A DNA stretch of 64,000 bases from Rhizobiales bacterium 62-47 (GCA_001899255.1 MKVX01000006.1:92213-156212), one strand, 5' to 3'. Shown: positions 46,046 to 54,619, counted from the first letter of the stretch. Numbers and translations: made by a program. The notes: generated by a model not told the origin, from the sequence alone.

Positions 46046-47299
46046 ATGGCGCCGATATCGCGCGGACCGCGCAAGCAACGAGCGCCGCAGAAGCGGGCGC
46101 GCAAGGCAGCCGTGCGGCCAAAGCCGGTGCGCGCTAGGCGCGCTGCCGTGTCCGGCAAGCCGGGCATGGTGGAAACCGCGCTGGCAGCGTTCGCGCACGA
46201 GGTGCGCACGCCGCTGACCGGCATTCTCGCGGTGAGCGATCTGCTGGCGACCTCGGATCTCGGCGAGCGCGAGCGGCGCTGGGTCGAGACGATCAAGGCG
46301 GGAGCCGAACATCTGGCCGGGCTGGCGACGCTGTTCGTCGACGCCGCGCGCAGCCGCAACGCCGGGCGGCAGGCTGGCCTGGGCATCCGGCAGGATTTTC
46401 TCGACCTGCGGGCGCTGGCGCGCAGCGCCGGGGATTCGTTGGCCGGCCGTGCGGCGGCAAAGGGCCTGCAGGCGACCGTGCGGATCGCGGAGACGTTGCC
46501 GGCATTCGTCATCGGCGATCCGGTGCGGTTGCGCGCGGCGCTGGAAAATCTCATCGACAACGCCGTCAAGTTCACCGAGCAAGGCAGCGTCGCGCTGAAA
46601 GTGACGCGCGTGAAGGCGCCGAAAGGCAAGGTGCGCGTCGCCTTCGCGGTGTCGGACAGCGGCATCGGGCTGACGCTCGCCGAAATCAAGCGGCTGTTCC
46701 GGCCGTTCTCGCAGGCCAATGTTACCATCGCGTCGCGCTTCGGTGGCGCGGGCCTCGGACTGTCGTCGGTCAAGCAACTGGCGCGGGCGATGGGCGGCGA
46801 CATCGTGGTCGCGTCGCGGCGTGGAGGCGGCACCACCTTTACGCTGACGGTGACGCTGGCCCCGGCGGCCGCGGCGAGCGGGCCGGGCGAAACGGCGGAC
46901 GCGTCCGCCGAAAGCGTCAGCGGGTTACGCCTGCTCAGCGTCGAGGACAATCCGTTCGGCCGCGTCGTGCTCAACGCCATTCTCACCGAACTCGGGCATC
47001 ATGCCGAGTTCATCGGGCGCGGCGAACTCGCGGCGGAACGTGTCGCGCAAGGCGGCTTCGATGCGGTGCTGATGGACATGGTGTTGCCGGGCATCAACGG
47101 CATCGAGGCGATCCGGCGCATTCGCGCGCTGCGTTCGGCGCACGGGCGCATCGCCATCATCGGTGTCTCCGGACGCGGCGAGGACGAGGCCGCGTCGCGC
47201 GCCGCCGGAGCCGACGCCTTCCTGCTCAAGCCAGTGTCTCCCCGGGCGCTCGCAACTGCGCTGCTTGCAGCGAAACGCCGTGCGGCAAGCGCGACTTGA
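46046..47299 (+). CDS. Hybrid histidine kinase / response regulator without a sensor domain
   Basis: A 417-residue soluble signalling protein. ATG 46046 has GGGGGGATC upstream. After about 40 Arg/Lys/Pro-rich residues comes the HisKA helix with the phosphorylated His51 in FAHEVRTPLTGIL. The ATPase domain follows (ENLIDNAVKFTEQG; DSGIGLT; GGAGLGLSSVKQL), then a receiver domain with Asp344 in DAVLMDMVLPGING and LLKPVSP near the end. No PAS, GAF or membrane segment is seen, so input must come from a partner protein or from the basic N-terminus. Its 3' end overlaps the convergent YihY gene by 74 bp. Confidence 0.9.
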   Translation: MAPISRGPRKQRAPQKRARKAAVRPKPVRARRAAVSGKPGMVETALAAFAHEVRTPLTGILAVSDLLATSDLGERERRWVETIKAGAEHLAGLATLFVDAARSRNAGRQAGLGIRQDFLDLRALARSAGDSLAGRAAAKGLQATVRIAETLPAFVIGDPVRLRAALENLIDNAVKFTEQGSVALKVTRVKAPKGKVRVAFAVSDSGIGLTLAEIKRLFRPFSQANVTIASRFGGAGLGLSSVKQLARAMGGDIVVASRRGGGTTFTLTVTLAPAAAASGPGETADASAESVSGLRLLSVEDNPFGRVVLNAILTELGHHAEFIGRGELAAERVAQGGFDAVLMDMVLPGINGIEAIRRIRALRSAHGRIAIIGVSGRGEDEAASRAAGADAFLLKPVSPRALATALLAAKRRAASAT

Positions 47300-48119
47300 T
47301 GATCGCCGCGTTCAGTTCTCCGCCGTACACGAAGATCGCGGAGATGAAGTAGAGAAACACCAGCGCGATGATCACCGATGCCAGCCCGGCATACATGGTG
47401 ACGTAGTTGTTGGCGAAGCGCGCGAGATACTGGCCGAACACCATGCCGGAGATCAGCGAGGCGATCATCGTGAAGATGATGCCGGGCAGGATCTGCATGA
47501 AGCCGCGGCGTCCCGATGGCAGCCAGGCGTGCAGGATGAACAGCGCCACGATCATCGCCGGGATGGCGATGCCGTAGCGGATCACGGTCAGCATTCGCTC
47601 GTTCGACTCGACCACCACCGGGATGTAGCGGCGCGCGGCTTCGAGAAGCAGCGGGCCGAGCACGATGAGGAACGCCAGGATCAGCGCCGTCGCCGCGGCC
47701 ACCAGCGTGTAGCCGATCGATTCCAGCCGCAGCCAGTACCAGCGCCGCGTCTCGGTCACCGCATAAGCGCGGTTGAGCGCGACGCGTAGGCTCTCGACTC
47801 CGTTGGAGGCGAAATACACCGCGAGCACCGCGCCGACCGTCAGCGCATCGCCGCGTGTTGTCGTCAGCACGTCGTGGATCTCGCCGGACAGCGCGCTGGC
47901 GACCTGAACCGGCCACACCTGCAGCATCAGCTCGGCGGCCTGATCGGCGAGTTCCTTCGAGCCGAAGAATCCCGCCAGCGAGGTCAGCACGATCAGGAAG
48001 GGAAACAATGCCATCAGCGTCGAGAGCGCGATGTGGCTGGCGATCGCCCAGCCGTCGTCGGCGAGAAAGGTATAGAAGGCGTCCAGCCCGATCATGAAGA
48101 TGTGGCGAATGGTCTTCAC
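47226..48119 (-). CDS. YihY/BrkB family membrane protein
   Basis: A 297-residue inner-membrane protein of the YihY (formerly RNase BN/BrkB) family with six hydrophobic segments. The family has no established biochemical role. Landmarks are DDGWAIASHIALSTLMALFP, the LTVGAVLAVYFASNGVESLR block, and GRRGFMQILPGIIFTMIASL. The last 25 residues (KSRLPHGVSLQAAQLRAPGE) are encoded by DNA that on the other strand encodes the end of the histidine kinase. The gene is divergent from the HIG1 gene across 182 bp. Confidence 0.88.
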   Translation of the reverse strand: MKTIRHIFMIGLDAFYTFLADDGWAIASHIALSTLMALFPFLIVLTSLAGFFGSKELADQAAELMLQVWPVQVASALSGEIHDVLTTTRGDALTVGAVLAVYFASNGVESLRVALNRAYAVTETRRWYWLRLESIGYTLVAAATALILAFLIVLGPLLLEAARRYIPVVVESNERMLTVIRYGIAIPAMIVALFILHAWLPSGRRGFMQILPGIIFTMIASLISGMVFGQYLARFANNYVTMYAGLASVIIALVFLYFISAIFVYGGELNAAIIKSRLPHGVSLQAAQLRAPGETLA

Positions 48120-48301
48120 GTCTCACCTTGCATGAAGTGCGAATGCCGGCGCCGGCGCAGCGCCCGTCAACATCCGACACAAATCGCCAAAAAGCTAGTG
48201 TTCCAGAGTAGATAAGGCTCAAGTCGCCATGTCGCGAAATGTTGCACATGGCCTGCGAAAGCGGCATTGGCGGCGGCAGGGTTGAGGTGTATGTAGCCGC
48301 C

Positions 48302-48496
48302 ATGACGACCTTCCTGAGTAATTTCCTGCTGCCGCTCGCGGCTGCCTCCGTCGTGGTGGTGCTGCTGATGGGCCTCCTCAACATGATGCGTGGCGGTTCG
48401 CCGAACTGGTCGCAGAAACTGATGCGCGCCCGCGTGCTGCTGCAGTTCGTGGCCATCATCATCACCATGGTGACGGTCTGGGCCATGGGCCGGTAA
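48302..48496 (+). CDS. HIG1-domain small membrane protein
   Basis: A 64-residue protein with two membrane helices (NFLLPLAAASVVVVLLMGLL and LLQFVAIIITMVTVWAMG) joined by the loop NMMRGGSPNWSQKLMRARV. This is the HIG1 (hypoxia-induced gene 1) fold, whose mitochondrial members associate with cytochrome oxidase. ATG 48302 is preferred over an upstream start at 48239. It lies 47 bp before the adenosyltransferase gene and begins the HIG1-pduO-etfBA-hbd run. A role in respiratory complexes is a family inference. Confidence 0.85.
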   Translation: MTTFLSNFLLPLAAASVVVVLLMGLLNMMRGGSPNWSQKLMRARVLLQFVAIIITMVTVWAMGR

Positions 48497-48543
48497 GAAT
48501 GGGTCGCTAAGACCGATTTGCTGAAGAGGCGCGGGGACATTCC

Positions 48544-49116
48544 ATGGTTACGCTCAATCGCATCTACACGCGCACCGGCGACGACGGCACTACGGCGCTG
48601 GGCAGCGGCGAACGCCGCGCCAAATACGATCTGCGCATCAGTGCCTATGGTACTGTTGATGAGACCAATGCGGCAGTTGGCGTGGCGCGGCTGCATCTCA
48701 CTGACGCGCCCGAGCTCGACGCCATGCTCGGCCGTATTCAGAACGACCTGTTCGACCTCGGCGCCGATCTGGCGGTGCCCGAACGCGAGGGAAAGGCCGA
48801 GCGGTTGCGGGTGCTGTCGACCCAGGTCGATCGGCTCGAGCGCGACATCGACACGCTGAACGCGAAACTGGCCCCGCTGACGTCCTTCATTCTACCCGGC
48901 GGTTCGCCTGCCGCGGCATACCTTCACGTAGCGCGCACGATATGCCGCCGCGCGGAACGCGTGATGGTGGAACTTGCCGCGCAACCGAATGAAAAGGTCA
49001 GTCCGCCGGCCATCCAGTACATCAACCGGCTGTCGGACTTCCTGTTTGTCGCGGCCCGTGTGGTGAACGATAATGGAGCGCGGGACGTGCTCTGGGTTCC
49101 GGGCCAGAATCGCTGA
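48544..49116 (+). CDS. Cob(I)alamin adenosyltransferase (PduO type)
   Basis: Transfers the adenosyl group of ATP to cob(I)alamin to make coenzyme B12. The 190 residues carry the ATP-binding N-terminus IYTRTGDDGTTALGSGERRA and the helix-bundle blocks YGTVDETNAAVG, IQNDLFDLGADLAVP, FILPGGSPAAAYLHVART and CRRAERVMVELA. In related bacteria adenosylcobalamin supports methylmalonyl-CoA mutase, which fits the acyl-CoA theme of the neighbouring etf and hbd genes. The ATG at 48544 has a weak leader (GGGGACATTCC). Confidence 0.92.
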   Translation: MVTLNRIYTRTGDDGTTALGSGERRAKYDLRISAYGTVDETNAAVGVARLHLTDAPELDAMLGRIQNDLFDLGADLAVPEREGKAERLRVLSTQVDRLERDIDTLNAKLAPLTSFILPGGSPAAAYLHVARTICRRAERVMVELAAQPNEKVSPPAIQYINRLSDFLFVAARVVNDNGARDVLWVPGQNR

Positions 49117-49240
49117 CCGCGCGCCAACCTGGACGCATTCTCGGCCCGGAAGTTGACCCCGGTTGGCGGGGGCTTTAGGTTCCGCGCCAAGCTGCCGTGG
49201 CTGGCGTGAATTCAATGTTCTTCAACACGAAAGAGGATCG

Positions 49241-49990
49241 ATGAAGGTTCTGGTGCCGGTAAAACGCGTGGTCGATTACAACGTCAAGGTTCGCGTCAAG
49301 AGCGACGGATCGGGTGTCGAACTCGCCAACGTCAAGATGTCGATGAATCCGTTCGACGAAATCGCCGTCGAGGAAGCCCTGCGCCTGAAAGAGGCCGGCA
49401 AGGCGACCGAAGTGGTGGTGGTGTCGATCGGTCCGGCGCAAGCTTCGGAAACGCTGCGCACCGGTCTGGCGATGGGCGCCGATCGCGGCATCCTCGTCAA
49501 GGTCGAGGGCAACGCCGAGCCGCTCGCGGTGGCGAAGCTGCTCAAGGCCATCGCGGACGAAGAGAAGCCCGGCCTTGTCATCCTCGGCAAGCAGGCCATC
49601 GACGACGACAGCAATCAGACCGGCCAGATGCTCGCCGCCTTGCTCGGCTGGTCGCAGGCGACGTTCGCCTCCAAGCTCGAAGTCGAAGGATCGGATTTCA
49701 AGGTGACGCGTGAAGTCGACGGCGGCCTGCAGACCGTCAAGCTGAAGGGACCGGCGATCGTCACCACCGACCTGCGCCTCAACGAACCGCGCTACGCCAG
49801 CCTGCCCAACATCATGAAGGCGAAGAAGAAGCCGATCGACGAAAAGACCGCCGAGCAATACGGCGTCGATCTCACGCCACGGCTTGAGATTGTCAAAACC
49901 GCCGAACCCGGTGGCCGCAAAGCCGGCGTCAAGGTCAAGGACGTCGCCGAGCTGGTGTCGAAACTCAAGAACGAAGCCGGGGTTATCTGA
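49241..49990 (+). CDS. etfB: Electron transfer flavoprotein subunit beta
   Basis: Beta subunit of ETF, carrying AMP and passing electrons from acyl-CoA dehydrogenases to ETF-quinone oxidoreductase. ATG 49241 gives [19 protein letters not shown] and 249 residues, with AAAGAGGATCG upstream. The family blocks [39 protein letters not shown] and [20 protein letters not shown] are clear; the last includes the recognition loop region [20 protein letters not shown]. Its stop and the etfA ATG share one base. Confidence 0.95.
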   Translation: MKVLVPVKRVVDYNVKVRVKSDGSGVELANVKMSMNPFDEIAVEEALRLKEAGKATEVVVVSIGPAQASETLRTGLAMGADRGILVKVEGNAEPLAVAKLLKAIADEEKPGLVILGKQAIDDDSNQTGQMLAALLGWSQATFASKLEVEGSDFKVTREVDGGLQTVKLKGPAIVTTDLRLNEPRYASLPNIMKAKKKPIDEKTAEQYGVDLTPRLEIVKTAEPGGRKAGVKVKDVAELVSKLKNEAGVI

Positions 49991-50934
49991 TGACGACGTT
50001 GCTGATTGCCGAACACGACAATGCCGGCCTGAAGGATGCGACCAACAAGGCGCTGACCGCAGCAAGCCAACTCGGCGCCGAGGTGCATGTGCTGGTGGCG
50101 GGCGAGAACGCCAAGGGCGCGGCCGATGACGCCGCCAAGCTCAAGGGCGTGACCAAGGTGCTGCTGGCGGACAACGCCGCCTATGCGCATGACCTCGCCG
50201 AGCCGTTGGCGGCGCTGATCGTGTCGCTGGCCCCGAACTACGATGCCTTCGTCGCGCCCGCGACGTCGCGCTTCAAGAACGTGATGCCGCGCGTTGCGGC
50301 CTTGCTCGACGTCATGCAGGTGTCGGAAATCACCAAGGTGATCGCGCCCGACACCTACGAGCGCCCGATCTACGCCGGCAACGCCATCCAGACCGTGAAG
50401 TCGAAAGACGCCAAGAAGGTCATCACGGTGCGGACTTCCACCTTCGCTGCGACCGGCGACGGCGGCAGCGCCGCGGTGGAGAATGCCGCGGCGGCGGCCG
50501 ATCCGGGCCTGTCGAGCTTCGTCGGCGAGGAGGTTGCCAAGAGCGACCGCCCCGAACTGACCTCTGCCAAGATCATCGTCTCCGGTGGTCGCGCCATGCA
50601 GAGCCGCGAGAACTTCGCCAAGTACATCGAGCCGCTGGCCGACAAGCTCGGCGCCGGCGTCGGCGCCTCGCGCGCCGCGGTCGATGCCGGTTACGCGCCG
50701 AACGACTGGCAGGTCGGCCAGACCGGCAAGGTTGTGGCGCCGGAGCTATACGTCGCCATCGGCATTTCCGGTGCGATCCAGCATCTGGCGGGCATGAAGG
50801 ACTCCAAGGTGATCGTGGCGATCAACAAGGATGAGGACGCGCCGATCTTCCAGGTCGCCGACTACGGCCTGGTCGCCGACCTCTATCAGGCGGTGCCGGA
50901 ATTGACCGAAGAACTCGGCAAACTCGGCCGTTAA
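49990..50934 (+). CDS. etfA: Electron transfer flavoprotein subunit alpha
   Basis: Alpha subunit of ETF, which holds FAD. Its 314 residues match the family. The FAD-binding C-terminal domain shows [35 protein letters not shown] and [20 protein letters not shown] followed by HLAGMKDSK. It overlaps etfB by one base and is followed by a possible terminator and the 3-hydroxybutyryl-CoA dehydrogenase gene. The pair would serve the PimC/PimD-type dehydrogenases and other acyl-CoA dehydrogenases. Confidence 0.95.
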   Translation: MTTLLIAEHDNAGLKDATNKALTAASQLGAEVHVLVAGENAKGAADDAAKLKGVTKVLLADNAAYAHDLAEPLAALIVSLAPNYDAFVAPATSRFKNVMPRVAALLDVMQVSEITKVIAPDTYERPIYAGNAIQTVKSKDAKKVITVRTSTFAATGDGGSAAVENAAAAADPGLSSFVGEEVAKSDRPELTSAKIIVSGGRAMQSRENFAKYIEPLADKLGAGVGASRAAVDAGYAPNDWQVGQTGKVVAPELYVAIGISGAIQHLAGMKDSKVIVAINKDEDAPIFQVADYGLVADLYQAVPELTEELGKLGR

Positions 50935-50966
50935 CCGTTAAGATGACGACGCGGAGATAGAACTAG

Positions 50967-50995
50967 AGTCGGATTCAAGGCTGACGCATCCGACT
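50967..50995 (+). terminator. Possible terminator after etfA
   Basis: AGTCGGAT and ATCCGACT form an 8-bp perfect stem with a 13-nt loop, 33 bp past the etfA stop. It is followed by TTAGTCT, a weak T tract. It may attenuate readthrough into the hbd gene instead of ending it. Confidence 0.4.
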
Positions 50996-51112
50996 TTAGT
51001 CTGCCGCGCTGGCGATAACTGGGGCTTCGGCCGGACATCCAGACTCCGGCCAAGGTTTATGCAAGGATGAGCCGCCTGCGATGTGCGCGCGATGCTCCGA
51101 TGAGATGATGAA

Positions 51113-51994
51113 ATGTCGATAGAGATCAAGAAGGTCGGCGTGATCGGTTCGGGCCAGATGGGCAATGGCATTGCTCACGTGGCGGCCTTGGCGGGGTTCG
51201 ATGTCGCGCTCTACGACATCTCGCCGGACCGCCTCAAGTCGGCGATGGCCACCATCAACGGCAATTTGTCGCGGCAGGCGACAAAGAAGATCATCACCGA
51301 GGAGGCGCATAAGAAGGCGCTGAGCCGGATCAAGGCCGAAGAAAGCCTCGACGGGCTGGCGGACTGCGATCTGGTGATCGAGACCGCCGTCGAGAAGGAA
51401 GAGGTCAAGCGCAAGATCTTCCACGACCTCTGCGCCGTGCTGAAACCGGAAGCCATTATCGGCTCCAACACCTCGTCGATTTCGATCACCCGGCTGGCCG
51501 CCTCGACCGACCGCCCGGAACGCTTCATCGGCGTTCACTTCATGAATCCGGTGCCGGTGATGGAACTGGTCGAACTGGTGCGCGGCATTGCCACCGACGA
51601 CGCGACATTCGATGCGGTGCGCAATTTCGTCACCAAGGTTGGCAAGCAGATCGCGGTGTCGGAGGATTTTCCGGCCTTCATCGTCAACCGTATCCTGCTG
51701 CCGATGATCAACGAGGCGATCTACACGCTGTATGAAGGCGTCGGCAACGTCGAAGCCATCGATGCGGCGATGAAGCTCGGCGCGCATCACCCGATGGGGC
51801 CGCTCGAACTGGCGGATTTCATCGGCCTCGATACCTGCCTGTCCATCATGCAGGTGCTGCACGACGGCCTGTCGGATTCCAAGTACCGGCCGTGCCCGCT
51901 GCTGGTGAAATACGTCGAAGCCGGCTGGCTTGGCCGCAAGACACAGCGCGGCTTCTACGACTATCGCGGCGAGAAGCCGGTTCCGACGCGCTGA
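51113..51994 (+). CDS. 3-hydroxybutyryl-CoA dehydrogenase (second copy)
   Basis: Same reaction as the gene at 42388-43236. The 293 residues have the NAD motif GSGQMGNG near 11-18, IGSNTSSISITRLA, GVHFMNPVPVMELVELVRG, the AFIVNRILLPMINEAIYTLY core and GAHHPMGPLELADFIGLDTC. The position behind etfBA is common in Hyphomicrobiales and points to butyrate or polyhydroxybutyrate metabolism coupled to ETF. It differs from the first copy at many positions, so the two are not a recent duplication. Confidence 0.93.
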   Translation: MSIEIKKVGVIGSGQMGNGIAHVAALAGFDVALYDISPDRLKSAMATINGNLSRQATKKIITEEAHKKALSRIKAEESLDGLADCDLVIETAVEKEEVKRKIFHDLCAVLKPEAIIGSNTSSISITRLAASTDRPERFIGVHFMNPVPVMELVELVRGIATDDATFDAVRNFVTKVGKQIAVSEDFPAFIVNRILLPMINEAIYTLYEGVGNVEAIDAAMKLGAHHPMGPLELADFIGLDTCLSIMQVLHDGLSDSKYRPCPLLVKYVEAGWLGRKTQRGFYDYRGEKPVPTR

Positions 51995-52011
51995 CGTTTT
52001 CCCATTGAATG

Positions 52012-52112
52012 GGCGTGTCATGCCCGCGCAAGCGGGCATCCAATAGCCCTTGCCGCAGGATGTGATGCGCGGTGTTTACTGGATCGCCCGATCAAGCCGG
52101 GCGACGACGTCT
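52012..52112. repeat. Dispersed repeat with ATGCCCGC hairpin
   Basis: GTCATGCCCGCGCAAGCGGGCATCCA (written here as the stem ATGCCCGC / GCGGGCAT, loop GCAA) is followed about 45 bp later by CTGGATCGCCCGATCAAGCC and GGGCGACGACG, a second hairpin of the same style. It fills half of the gap between hbd and the YjfB-like gene and is a common intergenic pattern in this group. Confidence 0.55.
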
Positions 52113-52196
52113 TCTATGTAAGTGACGTCGCATCCAAGACCTCGCTTCGTGCCAGAATTCGTTAACCGCGGCCGGCTATAGCTCGGCGGTGGAGTC

Positions 52197-52394
52197 ATGC
52201 GTATGGACATGGGTTTGATCACGGCTGCCGTCGGCATGATGGCCAGCAACACGCAGTCGCAGATCGCGACCCGCGCGCTCAAGATGAATCTCGATGCGCA
52301 GGCGCAGGTGCTGCAATTGCTGGCGCCGGCACAAAACAGCCCGGCGGCCAACAACGCGCCGGGCGTCGGTGGTAATCTCGATATCTCGGTCTAG
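52197..52394 (+). CDS. YjfB-like small protein (putative motility protein)
   Basis: A 65-residue protein resembling the YjfB family of putative motility proteins: MDMGLITAAVGMMASNTQSQ, then IATRALKMNLDAQAQVLQLL and a Pro/Asn-rich tail. There is no signal peptide. ATG 52197 or 52203 can start it. No flagellar gene is near. A TTAACCG half-site of the CtrA type lies about 35 bp upstream, which would suit a motility-linked gene but is weak. Its stop overlaps the convergent VOC stop through a shared CTAG. Confidence 0.72.
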   Translation: MRMDMGLITAAVGMMASNTQSQIATRALKMNLDAQAQVLQLLAPAQNSPAANNAPGVGGNLDISV

Positions 52395-52789
52395 CCCGAT
52401 GTCGGGCAGGCTTGCGAAGCCGGTGTGATCCAGCCGATGCCGACGCCGCCCGGCTGCATCAGGATCGCCATCCTGCCGACATTCGGCACGTCGAAAATCG
52501 GCTTCATCAATTGCGCGCCGGCCGCCACCGCCTTCTGAACACGCGCGTCGACATCGTCGACTGCGAGATATGGCATCCAGCCGTCGGCGACATCTTCGAA
52601 GCCGGGCCGGTTGGTCGGGAAGATGCCACCGACGGGCTTACCGTCAGCAAGTGCGATCCAGTAGCATTCGCCATCGGGTTGGGCCTGCGCCTCGTAGGAC
52701 CAGCCGATCGTTTGGGCGTAGAAAGCCTTGAAGCGCTCGGGGTCGCGGGTGACGAACTCCGTCCAGTTGAAATGACCATGCGGTGTCAT
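52391..52789 (-). CDS. VOC-family protein (glyoxalase/bleomycin-resistance fold)
   Basis: A 132-residue metalloenzyme-type protein of the vicinal-oxygen-chelate fold, last gene of the six-gene leftward operon. ATG 52789 gives MTPHGHFNWTEFVTRDPERF; an in-frame extension to 52960 is non-coding. The paired beta-alpha-beta modules show FKAFYAQTIGWSYEAQ and YLAVDDVDARVQKAVAAGAQ, ending with the MAILMQPGGVGIGWI strand. Such proteins bind or modify small electrophiles, antibiotics or aldehydes. The exact substrate is unknown. It starts 17 bp after the DUF1428 stop. Confidence 0.85.
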   Translation of the reverse strand: MTPHGHFNWTEFVTRDPERFKAFYAQTIGWSYEAQAQPDGECYWIALADGKPVGGIFPTNRPGFEDVADGWMPYLAVDDVDARVQKAVAAGAQLMKPIFDVPNVGRMAILMQPGGVGIGWITPASQACPTSG

Positions 52790-52806
52790 GCGTATCCCCA
52801 ACCAGG

Positions 52807-53166
52807 TTACAATTTGACGATCGTTTCGAAGCCGCCATAGATCATCCGCTTGCCGTCGAACGGCATCGCCTTGGGGTCTATCATCTTGGCGAGACGCGGA
52901 TCCTTCATCACCTTGGCGTTGACCTTGTCGCGATGCGCACGCGACTTGTAGGCGATCCACGAGAACACCACGGTCTCGTTGGGCTTCAGCTTCACGCTAC
53001 GCGGAAACGACGTCAGCTTGCCGACCTTGACGTCCTCGGCGACGCATTCGCGGTAATCCAGCGCGCCGTGCTCGCGCCAAATCTTGCCGGCCTTGCGCGC
53101 CAAAGCGCGATAGGCGGCGAGGTTCTTCTTTGGCACCGGCACGATGAAACCGTCGACATACTGCAT
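52807..53166 (-). CDS. DUF1428 family protein (YbaA-like)
   Basis: A 119-residue soluble protein of the DUF1428 family, a dimeric alpha-beta barrel fold without known function. The family pattern MQYVDGFIVPVPKKNLAAYR, EHGALDYRECVAEDVKVG, ETVVFSWIAYKSRAHRDKVN and the ending MPFDGKRMIYGGFETIV is unmistakable. AAAGGAGTTTTC precedes the ATG. It lies between DUF899 and VOC genes with gaps of 21 and 17 bp, so it belongs to the ArsR-headed operon. Confidence 0.88.
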   Translation of the reverse strand: MQYVDGFIVPVPKKNLAAYRALARKAGKIWREHGALDYRECVAEDVKVGKLTSFPRSVKLKPNETVVFSWIAYKSRAHRDKVNAKVMKDPRLAKMIDPKAMPFDGKRMIYGGFETIVKL

Positions 53167-53187
53167 GAAAACTCCTTTCGGTTGCGA

Positions 53188-53940
53188 TCAAGAGTGGCAG
53201 CAGGCACCAGTCGCGCCTGCCGTGGTGTATTCGTCGTGCCGCTTCACCCAATCCATCAGATTATGATGCGGGCCGTTCTCGTCGCGGCCCTTCGGCGTCA
53301 TGTCGAGCAGCATGTAGGTGCTGAGGACTTCCTCGCCGCCGCGGCCGTAGCTGGAATAGGTGTGGAAGATATCGCCGGCCTCGTCCTTGACGAACACGCT
53401 GCGCCCGGGGAGTTCGTCTATGCCCGGCTCGATCATGTCGTAGTTGTATTCGACCTTGCCACGCGCGAGATCCTCCGGCCGGAACGAGACGTGGAAGTCG
53501 TAGTTGAAGTCGTTGCCGAACGACGACACCCAGGCGAAATGCCAGCCCATGCGCTTCCTGTAGGCTTCGATTTCGGCCAGCGGCGCGCGCGACACCGCGA
53601 CATAGGCGACGTCGCGCTGGGCGAGATGCACCAGCGCGCCCTCGACGTGATCGGCGCCGAACGAGCAGCCGACGCAACCTTCCTTCCAGCCGGGGCCGAG
53701 CATGAAGTGATTGACGATCAGCTGGCTCTTGTCGCCGAACAATTGCGCCAGCGTCTTTTTGCCTGCAGGCGTGTCGAAGACATATTCCTTCTCCACCTTG
53801 ACCCACGGCAAAGCGCGACGTTCGGCGCTGATCTCGTCGCGCAGCCGGGTCAGTTGTTTCTCGCGCGCCAGATGCGCCTTGCGCGCGGTCAGCCATTCGT
53901 CGCGGGACACGATGGCGTGGTGTTGCATGGCCGACTCCAT
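53188..53940 (-). CDS. DUF899 thioredoxin-like protein with C-terminal Cys pair
   Basis: A 250-residue protein of the DUF899 (thioredoxin-fold) family, annotated in many genomes but not characterised. ATG 53940 gives MESAMQHHAIVSRDEWLTAR; a later ATG at 53928 is also possible. The thioredoxin-like motif CVGC is at 89-92 in GPGWKEGCVGCSFGADHVEG. The C-terminal part has DEAGDIFHTYSSYGRGGEEV followed by LLDMTPKGRDE. The protein ends ACCHS, with vicinal Cys247-Cys248, a possible metal or arsenical ligand or a redox pair. Fourth gene of the ArsR-headed operon. Confidence 0.87.
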   Translation of the reverse strand: MESAMQHHAIVSRDEWLTARKAHLAREKQLTRLRDEISAERRALPWVKVEKEYVFDTPAGKKTLAQLFGDKSQLIVNHFMLGPGWKEGCVGCSFGADHVEGALVHLAQRDVAYVAVSRAPLAEIEAYRKRMGWHFAWVSSFGNDFNYDFHVSFRPEDLARGKVEYNYDMIEPGIDELPGRSVFVKDEAGDIFHTYSSYGRGGEEVLSTYMLLDMTPKGRDENGPHHNLMDWVKRHDEYTTAGATGACCHS

Positions 53941-53969
53941 GATTGCGGAACGAGAGTGTCGATGGCGGT

Positions 53970-54596
53970 TCAGGCGGCTTGCGTCTGCTTCACCGGGAAC
54001 GGCTCGCGCCACGCCGGCAATTCGTTGAGGCGGGCGTGCCAGCGTTCGATCTCGGCGAAATCCTCGACCGGGATTCTGGCCTTGGCGGCGTAAGGCAGCG
54101 ATACGCCGACGGCGAAGTCGGCCACCGTCAAGAGATCGCCGAGCAGATATTTGCGGCCCTTGAGATGCTCGTTGAGCACGTTGGCGAACTGCCGGAAATA
54201 ACCGGTTGATTCTTTCACGACGGTGGCGTCGGGTTCGCCGAGGCCGACCGTCGGCTTGATGATGTGCTGGAAATACAGCGCGCCGGCGTGCCGCGTGAAG
54301 TGGTCGGCGTTCCAGCTCAGCCAGCGCATCACTTCGATCTGGCGCGGGCCGTCCGGCCACAGGTCCGAACCGGCGGCGCGGGCGAGATAGCACATGATGG
54401 CGTTGGCTTCCCACAGCCGCATTTCGCCATCCTGCAGCACCGGCACCTTGCCGTTGGGATTGATGGCGAGGAATTCCGGGCGGCGTTGTTCGCCCTTGGC
54501 GAGATCGACATAGACATAGTCGACCGGCGCATTGAGATAATGCGCGACGGCGCAGGCTTTGCGCGGGTTCAGGGTCTCTGCGTAGAACAATTTCAT
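53970..54596 (-). CDS. Glutathione S-transferase
   Basis: A 208-residue cytosolic GST that conjugates glutathione to electrophiles or acts as a thiol lyase or isomerase. The N-terminal thioredoxin domain has LFYAETLNPRKACAVAHYL and INPNGKVPVLQDGEM (cis-Pro), then LWEANAIMCYLA. The C-terminal helical domain has LLGDLLTVADFAVGVSLPYA, the N-capping signature. The catalytic residue near the N-terminus is not certain (Asn10, Lys13 or Cys15 region rather than a clear Tyr or Ser). Third gene of the operon, 23 bp after the AHSA1 gene. Confidence 0.9.
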   Translation of the reverse strand: MKLFYAETLNPRKACAVAHYLNAPVDYVYVDLAKGEQRRPEFLAINPNGKVPVLQDGEMRLWEANAIMCYLARAAGSDLWPDGPRQIEVMRWLSWNADHFTRHAGALYFQHIIKPTVGLGEPDATVVKESTGYFRQFANVLNEHLKGRKYLLGDLLTVADFAVGVSLPYAAKARIPVEDFAEIERWHARLNELPAWREPFPVKQTQAA

Positions 54597-54619
54597 GGCA
54601 GCCTCCTGTCGGTTTGAAG

